Assembly: GCA_002812745.2 (NCBI GenBank)
Contig: NCSJ02000191.1
Coordinates: 19,053-83,052 of the forward strand
DNA: 64,000 nt
Origin: Scytalidium lignicola
Taxonomy: Eukaryota > Ascomycota > Leotiomycetes
Direction: 5' to 3'
The position numbers and the translations under genes are program-made. This document shows, in pieces, positions 1-9,220 of the stretch. The notes beneath the pieces are model-generated. The model was not told the origin of the DNA and did not search any database. It saw nothing but the letters and a program-made list of their open reading frames with translations. Numbering within the stretch: position 1 is the stretch's first letter; each line of letters begins with the position of its first letter.

Positions 1-290
1 GTATACTAATTATAACATTGTATGATGTTACACTAAAACATGTAATGAAGGTACGTGATTTCGATGGGTGAGGTTCATGAAAGGTAATGAGAGATTTTGA
101 AGTGATGAGATTTTTTTGCTAACCACCTTTAGGAAATCGTCGGCTTGGTTAATCGGCCATTTTAACCAAGCCGACGATTAGTCGGTAACGAAAATTTCCA
201 CCTGTCTGAGCGCCCACCAACTATTACCCCTGGGTAGTTGGTTAGCGATAATTTCCCACCTCCGAGCGCGACCAACTATTAGTGGTTTTG
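1..290 (+). mobile_element. Degraded right end of a Fot1/pogo-like DNA transposon
   Basis: This stretch matches, with many point differences, the right terminal region of the complete element at 2502-4906: the run reading gtacgtgatttc, then the aaggtgacgag-type repeats, the ccaaccacc arm, and the ends gcgcccaccaactatta. The terminal motif is present twice (about 181-228 and 239-284), so the end looks partly duplicated. A hairpin of about 45 bp interrupts the internal palindrome. The rest of the element would lie outside the window to the left. Differences are mostly C-to-T and G-to-A, as expected of RIP. Confidence 0.7.
135..179. repeat. 18-bp perfect inverted repeat (hairpin) inserted in a transposon end
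   Basis: The arms 135-152 and 162-179 are exact reverse complements and are separated by a 9-base spacer. The insert sits at the centre of the palindrome found in the terminal repeat of the 2.5-4.9 kb element, which lacks it. It could be a tiny foldback element or a repair product. Confidence 0.75.
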
Positions 291-454
291 AGGAAACCAG
301 AGCGCACAGTAAGATGGAGGAGTGGGATGTTCCATGTACTCTGCTATCTTTCACCGTATATCTTACCAATGCAAAAGCTTTTACACTGTCAACTAAATTT
401 TCTTGACAACTCGACCCCCACATAATATACTTCTCTTTCCTCTCATTCAAAATT

Positions 455-1501
455 ATGAGGTTCAAGCGCGCCATCACTGTAGTCGGCTGCCACGCCGAGG
501 GGGAGGTAGGCGATGTGATCACTGGTGGTGTTCTCGATGCTCCTGGATGTTCCACCATGTACGATAAGCTGGCTTACTTCAGGGACAAAGCAGATGATAT
601 TCGCCAATTAATTTTGAATGAGCCTCGAGGACGTTCATCCATGAACTTAAATCTCGTCTTGCCACCGTGCAACCCCAAAGCAGACGCTGGCTTCATAATC
701 ATGGAAAGTGAGGAATACCCACCGATGTCTGGGAGTAATATCATCTGTACATCCACAGTGTTGTTGGAAACAGGGATGTTGAAAATGAAGGAACCTGTCA
801 CTGAGATACACCTAGACACTCCAGCAGGACTGGTCGGCGTAACTGCAGAGTGTGAAGATGGGAAATGTAAGACTGTTGCATTTGACAACGTTCCGGCCTT
901 TGTGTGCGCCTTGGATCACAAAGTAGAGGTCCCTGGACTGGGAACAGTCTCTGTTGACATAGCATGGGGCGGTATGATGTATGCGATTGTGGACGCAGCG
1001 TCTGTAGGACTCAAGATCGACCATCGCAATGGCCCTCGTCTCGTTGAGGTAGGGGAGAAAATTAAAAGGGCTGTCCAAGCTCTATATACTCCAGTACACC
1101 CAGAAAATCCAGAAATTCAAGGTGTTAGCATCCTGGAATTCACAGAACCACTCAATGATGGCCCCGAGGGCAGCAAGATTGCTACAAATGCCGTAGTAGT
1201 GTCTCCCGGGCGATTTGATCGATCTCCGTGTGGCACTGGAACCTGTGCCAGGATGGCAGTCTTGCATGCTAGAGGCCAGTTAAAAGTTGGTGAGACATTT
1301 CATCATCGCAGCATCACTGGAACGGGTTTTACTTGTCATATACGAGGTACAACGAAGGTGGGATCATATGATGCAGTGCTGCCAACAGTGAAAGGACGAG
1401 CCTGGATCACAGCGTTTAAGCAGGTTGTGTTGGACCCAACTGACCCGTTCCCCGTCGGATTCCGTGTTGGAGATCAGTGGCATGTGCCCTCAGATATCTG
1501 A
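455..1501 (+). CDS. Proline racemase / hydroxyproline epimerase superfamily enzyme, Ser-Cys type
   Basis: Single-exon gene of 348 aa, the usual length for the PF05544 family (proline racemase, 4-hydroxyproline 2-epimerase, trans-3-hydroxy-L-proline dehydratase). These cytosolic, cofactor-free enzymes use two opposed residues as acid and base. The N-terminal half starts with the family-typical GCHAEGEVGDVITGG. The first active-site position lies in PPMSGSN, where proline racemases have Cys in MCGH, so it is Ser here. The second lies in SPCGTGTCARMA, where Cys is kept. The dehydratase branch usually has Thr at the second site, so a hydroxyproline epimerase-like activity is more likely, though substrate cannot be fixed from sequence. 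The start is the first ATG of the frame. The gene stands alone between transposon relics and its frame is intact, so it has escaped the decay around it. Confidence 0.88.
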   Translation: MRFKRAITVVGCHAEGEVGDVITGGVLDAPGCSTMYDKLAYFRDKADDIRQLILNEPRGRSSMNLNLVLPPCNPKADAGFIIMESEEYPPMSGSNIICTSTVLLETGMLKMKEPVTEIHLDTPAGLVGVTAECEDGKCKTVAFDNVPAFVCALDHKVEVPGLGTVSVDIAWGGMMYAIVDAASVGLKIDHRNGPRLVEVGEKIKRAVQALYTPVHPENPEIQGVSILEFTEPLNDGPEGSKIATNAVVVSPGRFDRSPCGTGTCARMAVLHARGQLKVGETFHHRSITGTGFTCHIRGTTKVGSYDAVLPTVKGRAWITAFKQVVLDPTDPFPVGFRVGDQWHVPSDI

Positions 1502-2103
1502 ATCAACTTTGTTATCGATCTAAGTATATGAAAAGTAGCCAACTTAGATATTAGCAGAGAGTTATTGAAGATTCACTTTTGTAGAAGTTAGCTACAATTT
1601 TAAATTTTTATTTTTAAAAATTTAATAACTTAATTATTATATAATATAATAATTAATTTTATATTATTAAAAAACTTGAAAATCAATTTAACTAAATATA
1701 TTAAAAGCTTAAAGAGAAGTTAAGTTAGTTTTATTTAATTTAAAGAAAGTTATTATAAAAGTATAATCTAAAATAATTACATTTTCATTTAAGAATTAAG
1801 ATAATGAACAAATCTAACTTAATATTAGTTGTAATATCTTAAAAGATATTATAATTACAATTGCTTAAACATTATAAGTTTGTCTTACTTTTTTGTATAA
1901 TAAATTAATACATGTTAAACAAATATATTTAATAGTTATAACAGATTGAAATACTCTTACAATTGTTAATCAAGGTTTAGTTAACAAACAACAACAAGCT
2001 TAAATGAAAAAGATGAAAAAATCATATAGGTTAGCTTGAGTTTTAACCATGAAAGTGATCAGGGAGAAAAAGGAAAAAGAAGTAAAGAATGTAATTGCAT
2101 TAG
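1502..2103. other. AT-rich intergenic DNA, no gene seen
   Basis: Very AT-rich (long A/T runs at about 1600-1960) with stops in all frames. It separates the racemase gene from the repeat at 2104. It looks like mutated repeat sequence, but no family is readable. Confidence 0.6.
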
Positions 2104-2320
2104 TAGAAAAACAACAGAGGTTAACTTTAAAAGGCAAAGTAAGCTTTGTTGGAGTGGTTTAGAAAGAAATGGTTATGGATTATGATATATTTGAGTAGTC
2201 GCTTTTTAATAATTAAATTTATTCAACCATACAATTAGTGGTGGTGGTGATGGTGGTTATGGTGGTTGATTGTAGCTGAAATCAGGTGGCCGGGGAAGGG
2301 GGCCAATACGCTAATTACAG
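2104..2320 (+). repeat. Dispersed repeat, copy 1 (inverted partner at 36063-36290)
   Basis: This segment, which includes a GGT-rich run (tggtggttatggtggttg) and a ggccggggaagggggcc motif, matches the reverse complement of 36063-36290 at high identity over about 215 bp. The other copy has about 15 extra bases within the GGCC-rich part. It probably marks the end of a transposable element, family unknown. Confidence 0.75.
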
Positions 2321-2501
2321 GTGCACAACGTGCACAATGGGAACGAGGAGATAATACAATGAATCTGAGCTCTGCAGTTTGAATCCCCATGTTTAGTAAG
2401 TTCTGGTTACTGTTTTATGCGGCCTTGGCTAATTACTGCTTACGAATACTCGTTTACCAGTAAGTTACTACTAGTACTTTTTTGTTAGTATTACCCGTTT
2501 A

Positions 2502-2611
2502 CTAATAGTTGGTGGGCGCTCGGACGGTGGGAAATTTTCGCTACCAACCACCTAGGGGTGGTTGGCNAAAAAAAGCTCGTCACCTCNAAAAAAGCTCGTC
2601 ACCTTTCGCGA
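2502..2611 (+). repeat. Left terminal inverted repeat of the Fot1-like element
   Basis: About 110 bp starting ctaatagttggtgggc. It contains a palindrome with 9-bp arms (ccaaccacc/ggtggttgg, 4-base loop) at about 2542-2563, followed by a tandem pair of a(n)gctcgtcacctc units. The same order is found inverted at 4799-4906. Subterminal repeats of this kind are commonly transposase binding sites. Confidence 0.85.
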
Positions 2612-2685
2612 GATAGCTAACCTATACAAATTGCCATACAATTTCTATCTAAACAAAGAAAATTACCTATGCTACGATGAAAATA

Positions 2686-4715
2686 TTAGTCTAATTCTAC
2701 AAAATCTTGATCCATCCATGATGGTTTAATAGCTCTTGCTTCTTGTTCAGTAGTTTCTCCAATAATAGGATCATCTATAGTTGAAATTAACCTCCCCATA
2801 TGTGTGCTTTTTAATATTATATCGATATCGTCGTCGTCGTTGTCGTCGCTACCATCTAATATAATTGTAGATTCTTTAATTGTAGCTAGATCAACTGGTT
2901 TATTTGGTGTTTCCACTAATAACTCTGATGGTACAAGGTGATACCTTGTTTTCTTGTATTTTGTAATACATGCAATTGTAGCTTTACGTACTTTCTCTTT
3001 TGCCTTCTAGGTCTTCAAATCCTCCAGATATACCTTCCGTAACATCGATTCTTGCTTTTTCTGTAGAGTTTTAGCTTGTTTCTCTAAAGCTTCTTCTTCT
3101 TCCCTTTTCTTTACTCCAATTAACTCGTGAAGGTCAAAAAGATTCCCTCCATTTCTAGACTGTGTTACCCTTTTCCTACTTCTTGCCTTAGCATCTGTTA
3201 ATTGTTTCTAGGCTGATATAGTGATAGCTTGTTCAACTCAAGTTAAATCAACTGATTCAAGAGTATATTTAGTACTCTTAAGAGTTAATAGGAAATGCTA
3301 TGCAGAAGGGCTAGAGAATGCTTCTGGAATGTGGTCTTCAAGCTCTTCAAGCACTTGAATACTATATTGTACAATTCTAGGCGTAGATGGAAGTGTTGGT
3401 AACTTTGGTTTTATTAGACACTTAAGAATAGAATATGATCGAAGTTGAGTAAATGCTTTTTAAACGTTGATTGACTACATATTATTATCATAAAAAGCAT
3501 GTTGTATAATATCTTGTTAGAAGGTTTATTCTCAAATTTGACGTAAATCATAAAGGAAGGAAACAACTATGTATTCTAGCTTTAAACGCTAAAGTGCTTG
3601 ACATATAGCTTTCTTGTAATTGTGCTTATATGGCTAGAATATTTTAACATCCAAAGGTTGAAGAATATAGGTAAGATGTAAAGGAAAACGTAAAGGGATA
3701 ATATAATGCTGATTAGCTAGTTCTAAGAACTCAAGTAATTCATGAGATTCATAGCCATCTAGAAGAAGAAGTTTTATCTTAATAAGCTGGTTTGTATTAG
3801 AATCAATATANTTTTTGACTCTTTAAATCNAAAAACTCCTTTCTTTACTCCTGAGAATTGAATGAAATGTTAAAGTTAATGAATTCTAATTTCATTATTA
3901 GTATAGCCTGAAGAAGTAAGAAGCATAAGTATATCTCCAAGGAGGTTCTCTTGAACCCAATTCTCCATAATCCATGTGCCTTTTACAAGGATGACTAGTA
4001 GAATAAGAATACTTCCATCGACGGTCATACATTTTATAATTGTAAGAGACTTGTGATTTTAAAAGGTATCTTCATAAAGCTAATAATTTATTAGTAAAGT
4101 AAAGTACTATTTAAATATATTAATCTTTAATACCTCTTTAATCTTTACTAGTACAATAACTTGTTTTCCTTCTATAACACTAATCCTAAAGCTTGTTTCA
4201 TCCATATTGTAAATATTCTCTTTTCAGACCTTATTTTCCAGCCACAAATCGATATATTTCAGAAACCATTGCTTTATAACCTCCTTATCTTGTGCCTGAA
4301 TTCATTCCTTCTTAATAGGTTTGGTTGTGATCATATAAAACTCAGGATATAATTTTAAGAAGTTGCATATCCACTGTATAGATGGTTTTGTACTGTCTTT
4401 ATGAAGGTGTTTTACAGCCTTAAGAAGCATAGCCCTATTCAATGGGTTGCCATCATATACTTGCGTTTTAATATAAGAGCACAATGCTTCGATTTGGTGA
4501 GGCTTCAAGAAAGGAGATCGTCCTATATGCCTTGGAGGCCTCTTTACAAGCATTGAACGACGTTGGATTGCTTTGCAGAGTGTGTTGATCTTGAGGTTGA
4601 ATAGACATGCAATAGCTGTAATAGTAGCTTGATTATCAGGGTCTTGATTGTTGAAATACCATTCGATAGCTTTATCTAATTGCTGGTCAATCATTGTAGA
4701 GTAAGTCCTTAGCAT
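2686..4715 (-). pseudogene. Transposase relic (CENP-B/pogo type, DDE superfamily)
   Basis: Read on the minus strand. The first 137 codons from ATG 4715 stay open and resemble the psq/CENP-B-type DNA-binding half of Fot1 transposases (IACLFNLKINTLCKAIQRR). The frame near 3640-3780 encodes the recognisable DDE core segment: a DGYESH motif (DGhxSH is typical), then PLHLTYILQPLDV. Stop codons follow, where Trp, Gln or Arg codons would be expected. The open stretch 2686-2916 encodes the acidic tail (SDDNDDDDIDIIL). No continuous frame exists. The stops fit C-to-T/G-to-A damage. Confidence 0.75.
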
Positions 4716-4798
4716 TTTGAGAAGTATATCAATTGAAAATTGTATGGTGTTGACAGTATAAACGCGTAATGGAGGTACGTGATTTCAATGTTTGGGGT

Positions 4799-4906
4799 TC
4801 GCGAAAGGTGACGAGCTTTTTTGAGGTGACGAGCTTTTTTTGCCAACCACCCCTAGGTGGTTGGTAGCGAAAATTTCCCACCGTCCGAGCGCCCACCAAC
4901 TATTAG
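4799..4906 (-). repeat. Right terminal inverted repeat of the Fot1-like element
   Basis: Inverted copy of 2502-2611, ending ...caactattag and followed directly by TA. It has the same subterminal palindrome and paired gacgagctttttt units in reverse order. Confidence 0.85.
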
Positions 4907-5168
4907 TACTGCTGTCTTACTTTTTTTTTTTTTACAATCATACTCTTTATTTGACCTCCTGATTTATAGGTATCTGTAAAGACTCCTCAGGCTATAGTAC
5001 ATGGTTTCCTCTACTAATATTCTCTTTATTTTACCATTCCTTTGAATTGCGCTGCTAGTAGTAGGAGAATACTTTCTAGTAAATGAGCAAAGGACAAAGT
5101 TTTACTTAAAAGCTTAAACTTAAGCTATTCAAATTCTTATACACTTATTACTCTGTAATTTCATTTAC

Positions 5169-5276
5169 TATCTTCTTGTATTATACTATCTTCTTGTATT
5201 ATACTATCTTCTTGTATTATACTATCTTCTTGTATTATACTATCTTCTTGTATTATACTATCTTCTTGTATTATAC
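5169..5276. repeat. 18-bp tandem repeat, 6 perfect copies
   Basis: The unit tatcttcttgtattatac is repeated six times without a mismatch. The perfect identity inside otherwise mutated AT-rich DNA suggests recent expansion. The units have no spacers, so this is not a CRISPR array. Confidence 0.95.
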
Positions 5277-6408
5277 TATGTGCTTTGTACAATTTTACTC
5301 TTTTCAAGGTTTATTCCTTGTTATAATGTTTATTTATAGTAAAGATTAATTGATTATTTCTTATTCTACTATATAAGAATACTTGTTGATGTATTTAAGT
5401 TTGTAACTTAATATGTTTATTAATAGTTATTCTTTTCTCGAAATGTATTTTGTTGTCATAATTAATCTTACAGACTGTAAACAATTGTCAAGCAAGAAAG
5501 TAAGTTTACTACGTTCATTTTCCATTGTAATAGAGTATAGCATACATCTTGAAAGAGAAAACTAAGCCTTTTCACGATAGTGTTGTAGTTATCTTTATCT
5601 GTAGTGTTTCAGGAGGTTTGGAAGGTTGATTTTCAATGCGTTGATATGTTGTTGATGGAGAAATAATAATCGCTGAATAACTCAATCTTAGCTCTACAGA
5701 CTATGCTGTAGGTTTATAGCCCTCACCGTGTACAGGTGTTGAGTCTCGAGGACCACTGCCGTCTTACTAAGACTGATTATTTTCTTTCCAAAGGCGGGAG
5801 CCGGAGCTGAATGTCTCATTCCTCGCTGAGACTACATGTGCAACAGATAAAGTATGGTAGTTGTGCCCAGTTAGCAATTTTCGGTTTGTACTGATTGGAA
5901 AATTATATGAAGAAAGAGAAGCCAATTTCGTTTTAATTTTCTTTATTCTAACATTTTTACTGTGGTAAGGAATATTTGTTCCTTACACACCATCCCAGAT
6001 TTCCCTCACGATTTGAGTGTAGTATATACGGTAGTAGCATTAGTAGCTACAACGGAACAGCTTGCTTCCCTCCTTTTTTCCCGAACCCTGCACTATCTGC
6101 TTCTAAGAGTGAGATATTAACATCTACAGTATTTATATAGATCATGGATCGCATTCTCACTCGCGTGGACTAACTTTGTGACTTTAACCCCTCCTCAGAG
6201 GCGCTGTGTATGGGGTATAATAAACATAAAAATACGCCACTCGGGGATTGGTTTACGAAAGTATTATTAAGCCTACAGTCTAAAAGAAATACAAATAGCC
6301 TTTATAGAAGCCATAACAGCTATGATTACAATTTAGAACAGAGCCCTTGTTAAAATAATATATTTATTTCTTCCAGCGGCGGAATCCATATCAAATATCC
6401 TTCGTTAT
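5277..6408. other. Intergenic, no gene seen; short hairpin at 5961-5989
   Basis: No open frame with coding character. A near-perfect inverted repeat (tgtggtaaggaa / ttccttacaca, about 6-base loop) lies at 5961-5989; TG...CA borders of this kind occur in LTR ends, but no partner LTR was found. The part after about 5700 has normal base composition and may hold a solo-LTR relic or the 3' flank of the GMC gene. Confidence 0.5.
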
Positions 6409-8312
6409 TCACAGTCTGCTCTGGATGAAGTATGGAATGTTCTTCATTTCGTACAGATCCTTATGTTGTGCTTTGATGATATCAGCACCCTATATTACAT
6501 TCATTAGCTACATTATCCTGTATGTCTCTACAAAATTTGGTATTCTTACCTTCTCACCAATCATATAAACCGAGTTCTGGATGCGGCAATCAGGGATGAC
6601 AGGCATTATGGAGGCATCAGCGACGCGGAGATTCCTGACTCCGTGGACGCACAGCTTGGAGTTCACGACTCCCTGGAGGATACTCTTAGACAGACGAGCA
6701 GTGCCACAGGGATCTAGTATCAGGAGAATCAGTATCATATCAGCCAAAGAAAAAGGAGAGGGCAAGACTTACGGAATCCAGTTTGACTTCGCTCCAACAC
6801 AGCCTTGTTCATGGCTTCATCCGAATGGAGGGGCATTTTCCATGGATATTCATCGACGACGATATCCTTGAAACCTTCGCCATCCATCAGAACATCATAT
6901 GTCCATCTGACGCCTTCACGCATGGCCAGGACATCCAAATCACTGGCGAAAAAGTTGAGGTTGATATTCGGTTGTACGAGTGGATTTGCACTGTTAAGCG
7001 TGACCTCTCCACCTTCAGACACGGGTCGAAGTAAGTCTACAATAACAGTCATGTAATTTCCCTCCTGAGGGACGGGATAATGCCACTGGAATGCAGTACT
7101 GAACATGCCGACAAAATCGAGCTCAAAGTGCGGCTGCCCTCCAGGGCCGAATGGATCCAGGCCGCGATTTGCAGCTTTAGCTTCACGGTAGGATGCGTAT
7201 TGGTTTAAGCACCTATCGATACGAGGGAAGCCCACCAGTTCTAGAAGACCTGAGCCTACAGGGCCGGTTTTGTCACGACGGTAAGCAGCAATGGCAGCAT
7301 CATTAGAAGGACCTGCACGCAGAAGGTGGTCATCCAGACCGTAGCCGTCTTTAATGCGCAAAACGAAAGGAACAATAGGATGATCAAGCAAATGCTGGCC
7401 AACATGGGGAGAATCAACAATCGTATCAATGCCATGCTTGGATAACTCGGACGTAGGGCCAATACCGCTCAGCATCAATAGCTTAGGTGTTTCAAAAACA
7501 CCCTGGGAAACAATAACTTCGCGACTAGCATAGAAATTGAGCTCAATGCCGGTAACTGGATCGATGACGACTACACCAGTGCAAGTGTTGGTATGGCGAT
7601 CAATTATCAGGTTCTTAGAATGGACGCCGGAGACTATAGTGATGTTTGGTTTGTTCTGAACGAAGAGGTAACTGCCTTGGCGCTGGCCTTTGTATATAGT
7701 ATCTACACAGTGAGTAAGACCGTGCATCTCACCAGAGTAGATATCCTCGGTTAGGGGTTCACCCTTAGAGACCCAGGCAGTTGTAAGAGCATCACGGAAA
7801 GGCTTCATCTCAGGAATAAGCTCAGCGTGAGAGATTTGGATAGGTCCACCGGTACCGATCTGACTGAGTTCAGACGGGTAAAGCTTCTCGTCATCATGAT
7901 AAGTAGCGCACTTGTAGAAGTACTTAGAACAGTTGTCCCAAGTCCATTCATGACCACCGAATTCTTCCCAGTCGTCAAAGGTTGCTTTGGAACCAGGGAT
8001 CCAAGTAAAGTAGTTTGCACAGGAGCTGCCACCCAGTGCCTTGCCTCTAGTGTTTGGCTTCTCAACGCGCTCGTAGTCCTCACGCTTAATCATAGTGGTT
8101 TTGTATGCCCAGTCATACTTGCTACCACGAAGACCAAAAGCTTTGGATGGAGTCGTAATGTCTTCTACCTGGCTAGGGTTGGCAGCACCGGCCTCGACAA
8201 TGAGAATGCGAACATTGGGGTTTTCAGCGAGGCGGCCGGCGATGACATTCCCAGCGGTACCACCCCCGACAACGATGAATTCGAACTGAGATCCGTTTGC
8301 AATTGCGGCCAT
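6409..8312 (-). CDS. GMC-family FAD-dependent oxidoreductase
   Basis: Predicted exons: 8312-6773, 6713-6550, 6489-6409 (introns of 59 and 60 bp with clean GT...AG), giving 594 aa, normal for glucose-methanol-choline oxidoreductases. Residues 11-40 hold the FAD dinucleotide fold with VVGGGTAGNVIAGRL. GMC signature 1 is GKALGGSSCANYFTW, signature 2 is SQGVFETPKLLMLSGIGP. The catalytic His (FHPCGTARL) is rebuilt exactly across intron 1, and the C-terminal MIGEKGADIIKA is split by intron 2, which supports both splice calls. No signal peptide is seen, so it is probably cytosolic or peroxisomal. The substrate is likely an alcohol, and activity as oxidase (making H2O2) or dehydrogenase cannot be decided. 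It is divergent from the catalase at 9221, with 908 bp shared upstream. Confidence 0.9.
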
Positions 8313-9220
8313 TGTTGTAAAATATTAGATATGGCTGGATGGTTAAAGGATTAAAAATAGTTTGTAGGATTGAAAGATGAGACGAGATATGGCTGTAGAG
8401 GTCGATGTGTTTGGAAACTGAAGATGAGAACTCCAGCTGTCAAAATCTACGACAGATATATATACTTTCTTCACGATCATTGCTTCAGCTTTTCGACGAT
8501 GGCTCCGCAATTAACGACTTCCGAACATTCCGCTTCTCCCCTCTTTTCATTCTAGACTCTTTTGATTCTCGTGCAATTTCCATTCTAGGCTCTTTTCATC
8601 GATAACGAGATAGCACTGTACAGTTGGATTCGTCCTGTATGGAGTAGCTTCCTCACGGTCGAGACAGTTCTCCCTAGCACATGACGTCGTCGCTAGGCGA
8701 CGGGCGAAAATCGGAAATCGGCTTTCGTAAGGCCTGGATTTTGAGGTTAATTAGATGATAACCCGATCGTTTCCCGAGCTCTCTCTCTCACTCTTCAAAG
8801 TTGCCGAACTATATTCAAGGGCGCAGATACTCTGTAAAAGCTTTAATTGAACTTCACTTTAAACCCTCCTGATGTCATTGTTTGTTCATCTCTCAGCCAG
8901 GTCCGTTATCAACCAACAATTTCTAAATATTTCAGGGATTACCGGAAACACATCGTACTAAGAGGAACGTCCAAACAATCTAGATTGATTACAGCATTGC
9001 AGCCATGAGGAGTGAGATCTGTAATAATCAGAGCAATGTGGGGCATACATGGCAATGATGCGTTAAAGCTGATAGTATTGTGGCCGGGAACCGTTCGACC
9101 AAAGCATACATATACATATATAAGAGAGCTGATTGACATCTCTTGCATCTCCAAATATCGTTAGAATATCTTTACATTCACTCTCAGCGTTATTCATAGA
9201 CGTCCATAACCATCATCAAT
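8313..9220. promoter_or_regulatory. Shared upstream region of divergent GMC oxidoreductase and catalase genes
   Basis: 908 bp between two head-to-head start codons, with no credible open frame of its own. The arrangement allows co-regulation of an enzyme that may make H2O2 with one that destroys it. No specific binding site is claimed. Confidence 0.5.

Larger units (their letters stand above)
2502..4906 (-). mobile_element. Fot1/pogo-like (Tc1/mariner superfamily) DNA transposon, degraded
   Basis: A 2.4 kb element bounded by long inverted repeats, 2502-2611 and 4799-4906, nearly identical apart from two Ns. Each end is directly flanked by TA (2500-2501 and 4907-4908), the target duplication of the Tc1/mariner superfamily. 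Inside, on the minus strand, lie an N-terminal helix-turn-helix region, a DDE-type core and an acidic C-terminus, in transposase order. Several internal stops show that it cannot move by itself. The inverted ends are better conserved than the coding region. Confidence 0.85.

Noticed and set aside
2370..2400. tRNA B-box-like string gtttgaatcc
   Set aside because: No matching A box or cloverleaf stems nearby.
5169..5276. Regular repeats that could suggest a CRISPR array
   Set aside because: Units are head to tail with no spacers, and the genome is fungal. It is a simple tandem repeat.
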